7,113 bases of DNA from a bacterium. Its GTDB lineage: Bacteria > Desulfobacterota > GWC2-55-46. The DNA lies in assembly GCA_004298725.1 (NCBI GenBank), contig SCQA01000022.1:1-7113 (forward strand), in the 5' to 3' direction. Each line of letters begins with the position of its first letter. The stretch's first letter is position 1. The position numbers and the translations under genes were made by a program. This document shows positions 4,508-7,113 of the stretch, one piece after another. The notes under the pieces are model-generated. The model saw only the letters and a list, made by a program, of their open reading frames with translations, made no database searches and was not told the origin of the DNA.

Positions 4508-6561
4508 AAGAACATGCCAAACGACCTCTCCACCCTGAAAAAGATACGGGTTTCAGTCAAATCCACATGAGACTCGTTAGACGTTACGGCGTATCTATGC
4601 TCTGCGGAAAACCCCCAAGCCCTTAATTGATAAACAAGCGCGTTCTCGATGCTTGTTTTTTTAGAAAAAATGAGCGCGTCATCTCTTTCAGTTTCAGTCC
4701 TTTCGCCTGCGGTCCGCCACAGCACCCTCCTGAACAAGGCCTTGCTGTATCTGGCTGTATACCTTTTATCCGTAGTGCCGTATCCGCCGGTATTATATAC
4801 ATAGTCGTGAGCCGTATATAAGGCATCAACGCCAAAATTACCTTTCAATATCATTCTGGAATAATTTAGTTTTACAGTAGTTATAGTCGTTCCTGATGTG
4901 CCTCCACGGTAAACATTATCAACAATGTTATAACTAAAATCAGCGCCAAGATTGCCTCCAAATAACGGGCGTTTGTGATTCAACGTAAAATCTTTTGTGC
5001 TTGTGCTTGTGCTTCCGGTTGTTATAGAGTTGCTATTTTCTTCATGCATTGCAAAGCCCACCTTGGTATTCTTTATATAACTTGTATCTACGTGGTAATC
5101 AATGTTTTCCGTCTCTTTGTTCAACGTGTTAAGCCACGACCTTATCAATAAATAATTATAACTGGCGGTGGCGCCGAAATACTGTTTAAAAGTCTTGTTA
5201 AAGGCGTTGCCTCCGTAGCTGTACGTTGTTTCATGTATGTTGCCGCCTATCACAGTGTCGGTCTTTGAATACGCGGAATTGGCGTTGAACCCGACATGCC
5301 TGTTAAAATTGATATCCGCAAGCCCTACCCTGGCGTTTTGCCCCATTCCGGTACCGCCGCGAGAATTAGCGTCTGAGGTTTGATCTTGCGTGTAATGTAT
5401 TCCGTAGTTGCCTGTAAGAAGCGCCAGCTTGAACTTCCTTCTATAAGTTAGCGAAGTGTTCGACGTCGTGGTCTTTCTGCTCGTCATATTGCCTTGATTC
5501 GTTCCCGCCACGATGTTTGCTTTGTTCTCCGCGTAAGAGAGCGCCTGAGAAAAACCAATAGTGCGAGTAACGGCCGTTGCAAACGACCCTGAAACGTTGC
5601 CGTTTTCCGACTCGAACTGCGAAGAAGATGAATCAGTCGTGTTTTTCTGATAAAGGGCGGAGGCTGATGCCGACGTTACTGGCGAAAAAGCATAACTCAT
5701 TGTTCCGTCATAGTTGTGCCCTTCCTGATTGCTGATGCTTGTCGAATTTCCATAAAACGTATACCTGTGCTTTTGCGAAAAATCTGAACTTGGCGTAGAC
5801 GCAAGATTGATGCTAACGCCATTCAGAGTTGACTTTTGTCCGTTTTCGGCCACATTTACGTTTTCCGTATAACCGGCGTGCACTTCGGTAGACTTTGAAA
5901 TAACTGTATCGTTTGTAAAGTTAACAGTGGTTTGCGAATTACGCGTGCCCGCGTTTGTATTGTCAGTGGTTATAGTATCATATAGAAGGTCGTTGTTAGT
6001 GGGGCCTATCTTTTTCTTCATGGACAACTTGTAAATAGTATCTATTGTCTCGCGCTGATCAGAGACCCTGTCTCTTTTTTCAGCGTGTACTTTGGTGGCA
6101 GGCAATGACCTAATCCTTGCGAACCAGTCAATCCCGTACGCGTCAGAGGTGCTACCTCCGTTGGTGGTTGTTGCCCTGTTTTCGTCATGATTAGTGAAAA
6201 ACGTAAGCGGTATGGCCGATAACGGCAGTGCTGTAGTTTCAAAATTATACTGCGTGTTCTTTGTGCCAGTCTTTACGCTATTTTGAGTTGAATCCGTATT
6301 GATAAACGAACCGCTGAGACTGTAAATAAGCGCGTTACGCGCATAAAGAAAACCTTTGGTGTCAAGGTTGTAAGTCTGTTGGAATTTGTCGAACTTATCA
6401 GTATATGTACCCTGCCTCGTTTCAACTTTTTCATAATCAAGATAGACCCTTCCCGTAAGGGTGCGCCGCATATACGGATCCCTTTCAAGGCCATACGCCG
6501 CTCCTGGCAACAACGCAATCAAAGAAAAAAACAAGAGCCACAGAGACTTCTTGTCGCGCAT
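4504..6561 (-). CDS. Probable outer-membrane beta-barrel protein of unknown family
   Basis: I do not recognise the family. The 685-residue protein starts with a signal peptide (MRDKKS, then a hydrophobic core at about 7-19, likely cleaved after AAYG near residue 24). The rest is a long, Thr/Ser/Asn-rich sequence of short alternating polar and hydrophobic strands with many Tyr and Phe, no predicted membrane helix and very little cysteine, as expected for a large outer-membrane barrel. The C-terminal segment, with TRIFFRVERSF, looks like a last strand, although the final residue is Leu, two after Phe, rather than the usual terminal aromatic. No TonB box, plug domain, OmpA peptidoglycan-binding domain or haem motif is seen. 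The ATG at 6561 has AAAGGA 13 bases upstream, a rather long spacing. It lies 83 bases after the SUMF1-like gene and overlaps the TPR gene by four bases, indicating one operon. Relatives could include exopolysaccharide-export or PEP-CTERM-associated barrels, but I cannot assign one. Confidence 0.8.
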   Translation of the reverse strand: MRDKKSLWLLFFSLIALLPGAAYGLERDPYMRRTLTGRVYLDYEKVETRQGTYTDKFDKFQQTYNLDTKGFLYARNALIYSLSGSFINTDSTQNSVKTGTKNTQYNFETTALPLSAIPLTFFTNHDENRATTTNGGSTSDAYGIDWFARIRSLPATKVHAEKRDRVSDQRETIDTIYKLSMKKKIGPTNNDLLYDTITTDNTNAGTRNSQTTVNFTNDTVISKSTEVHAGYTENVNVAENGQKSTLNGVSINLASTPSSDFSQKHRYTFYGNSTSISNQEGHNYDGTMSYAFSPVTSASASALYQKNTTDSSSSQFESENGNVSGSFATAVTRTIGFSQALSYAENKANIVAGTNQGNMTSRKTTTSNTSLTYRRKFKLALLTGNYGIHYTQDQTSDANSRGGTGMGQNARVGLADINFNRHVGFNANSAYSKTDTVIGGNIHETTYSYGGNAFNKTFKQYFGATASYNYLLIRSWLNTLNKETENIDYHVDTSYIKNTKVGFAMHEENSNSITTGSTSTSTKDFTLNHKRPLFGGNLGADFSYNIVDNVYRGGTSGTTITTVKLNYSRMILKGNFGVDALYTAHDYVYNTGGYGTTDKRYTARYSKALFRRVLWRTAGERTETERDDALIFSKKTSIENALVYQLRAWGFSAEHRYAVTSNESHVDLTETRIFFRVERSFGMFL
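4995..5012. repeat. Hexanucleotide tandem repeat (TTGTGC x3) within the barrel gene
   Basis: Three exact copies of TTGTGC on the plus strand encode Ser-Thr-Ser-Thr-Ser-Thr in the barrel protein, in a likely loop before a strand. The unit is a multiple of three, so changes in copy number would keep the reading frame and only alter loop length. Confidence 0.6.
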
Positions 6562-6644
6562 AATAATAGGTTAGTCCTTTTGTCCAACGTGTCAAAGCAT
6601 GTTGCCGGCGCATTAACAGGCTTCTCGCAAAGTCAATCTGTTGC

Positions 6645-7113
6645 TTACTTCACCGGCCAAACACATCTAAAGCCAACGTCGTTATACCCTCCTTCAGGCT
6701 GGGCCATATTCCTGAAAGATGTTCTTACGTAAACTTGCAAGGTATAGTGCCCCATTCCGCCCCATCCGCCGCCGCGCACAACCTTGAACTTTTCACCGTA
6801 ATCCGCGTCGTTATAATCGCTCTCGGGGTATGGCTTATACCAGTCAGCCGTCCATTCCTGCACGTTGCCGGCCATGTCAAGAACGCCGTACGGGCTTTTA
6901 CCGTCAGGAAGGAAACCGACGGAGGTTGTTCCGCCGAACTCTCCCATAGTGTTGACCTTTTTATTATCGAATTCGTTGCCCCATGGAAACTGCCTGCCGT
7001 CCGTGCCGCGCGCGGCCTTTTCCCATTCAGCTTCCGTCGGAAGGCGCTTCTTTTTCCATCTGCAAAATTCATCGGCGTCGAACCACGAAACATGCGTTAC
7101 AGGGTGCTCGGCC
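6645..7113 (-). CDS. SUMF1/FGE-sulfatase-fold protein, 3' part (5' end beyond the window)
   Basis: The frame is open from the right edge to the TAA at 6645-6647, giving the last 155 residues of a formylglycine-generating-enzyme (SUMF1, PF03781) domain. Landmarks in order are HPVTHVSWFDADEFCRW, RLPTEAEWEKAARG, FPWGN, GVLDMAGNVQEWTADWY, KVVRGGGW and the closing DVGFRC. True FGEs oxidise a sulfatase cysteine to formylglycine using two cysteines near the C-terminus. Aligned by eye to human SUMF1 (C336 and C341), those positions are Thr and Val here, so formylglycine synthesis is unlikely. Other members of the fold are EgtB-, PvdO- or NirV-like, or of unknown role in the envelope. The N-terminus, and thus any signal peptide, lipobox or extra domain, is not visible. 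It is probably the upstream gene of the barrel-TPR operon, 83 bases before the barrel start, with no obvious terminator between. Confidence 0.93.
   Translation of the reverse strand, partial: AEHPVTHVSWFDADEFCRWKKKRLPTEAEWEKAARGTDGRQFPWGNEFDNKKVNTMGEFGGTTSVGFLPDGKSPYGVLDMAGNVQEWTADWYKPYPESDYNDADYGEKFKVVRGGGWGGMGHYTLQVYVRTSFRNMAQPEGGYNDVGFRCVWPVK

Noticed and set aside
6565..6592. TTGACA (minus strand, 6592-6587) with TATTAT as a promoter for the barrel gene
   Set aside because: The spacing is about 21 bases and the -10 box would abut the start codon, leaving no leader or ribosome-binding site in the RNA.
6379..6732. 117-codon plus-strand frame across the barrel start and SUMF1 end
   Set aside because: It is antisense to two well-supported genes, with no ribosome-binding site or family resemblance.
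6725..7093. 122-codon minus-strand frame overlapping the SUMF1-like gene
   Set aside because: The neighbouring frame contains every SUMF1 landmark; this one is rich in Arg, Thr and Pro with no recognisable motif.
1..7113. CRISPR array, tRNA/rRNA, insertion sequence or phage gene
   Set aside because: No regularly spaced repeats, cloverleaf, rRNA-like conserved block, transposase motif or terminal inverted repeats were seen by eye.

Overview
The window looks like a piece of chromosome from a Gram-negative, probably anaerobic bacterium of moderate GC content. The best lineage clue is the ATP synthase c subunit. It carries a cleavable-looking signal peptide and a C-terminal half resembling the Geobacter/Desulfobacterota/Nitrospirota type. 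A large signal-peptide-bearing, beta-barrel-like protein supports an outer membrane. Assignment to Desulfobacterota or Nitrospirota is inference from memory; no search was possible.

Layout. Bases 1-325 are AT-rich and hold no convincing gene, only a possible promoter and inverted repeats ahead of larC. Three plus-strand genes follow: larC (326-1534), an MBL-fold hydrolase of the PhnP-like/COG1235 group (1685-2527) and atpE (2893-3258). The hydrolase and atpE each have their own near-consensus sigma70-type promoter, so the three are probably separate transcription units. atpE ends in a strong, two-way terminator (3331-3370). The right half is a minus-strand cluster read leftwards: a partial SUMF1/FGE-sulfatase-fold protein running off the right edge (6645-7113), an unrecognised 685-residue probable outer-membrane beta-barrel (4504-6561), and a membrane-anchored TPR protein (3623-4507) whose start overlaps the barrel stop by four bases.

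How the genes fit together. The plus-strand genes are housekeeping or cofactor genes with no obvious shared pathway: nickel-pincer cofactor synthesis, a phosphoesterase-like enzyme and the ATP synthase rotor ring. The minus-strand genes look like a cell-envelope unit, since each is either predicted to be exported or membrane-anchored or belongs to a family often found in the envelope. This cluster is the best candidate for something undescribed: the barrel is unrecognised, the SUMF1-like protein lacks both cysteines of true formylglycine-generating enzymes, and the TPR protein looks like the C-terminal end of a larger TMTC/GT-C-like membrane protein. No CRISPR array, tRNA, rRNA, transposase or phage gene is visible.
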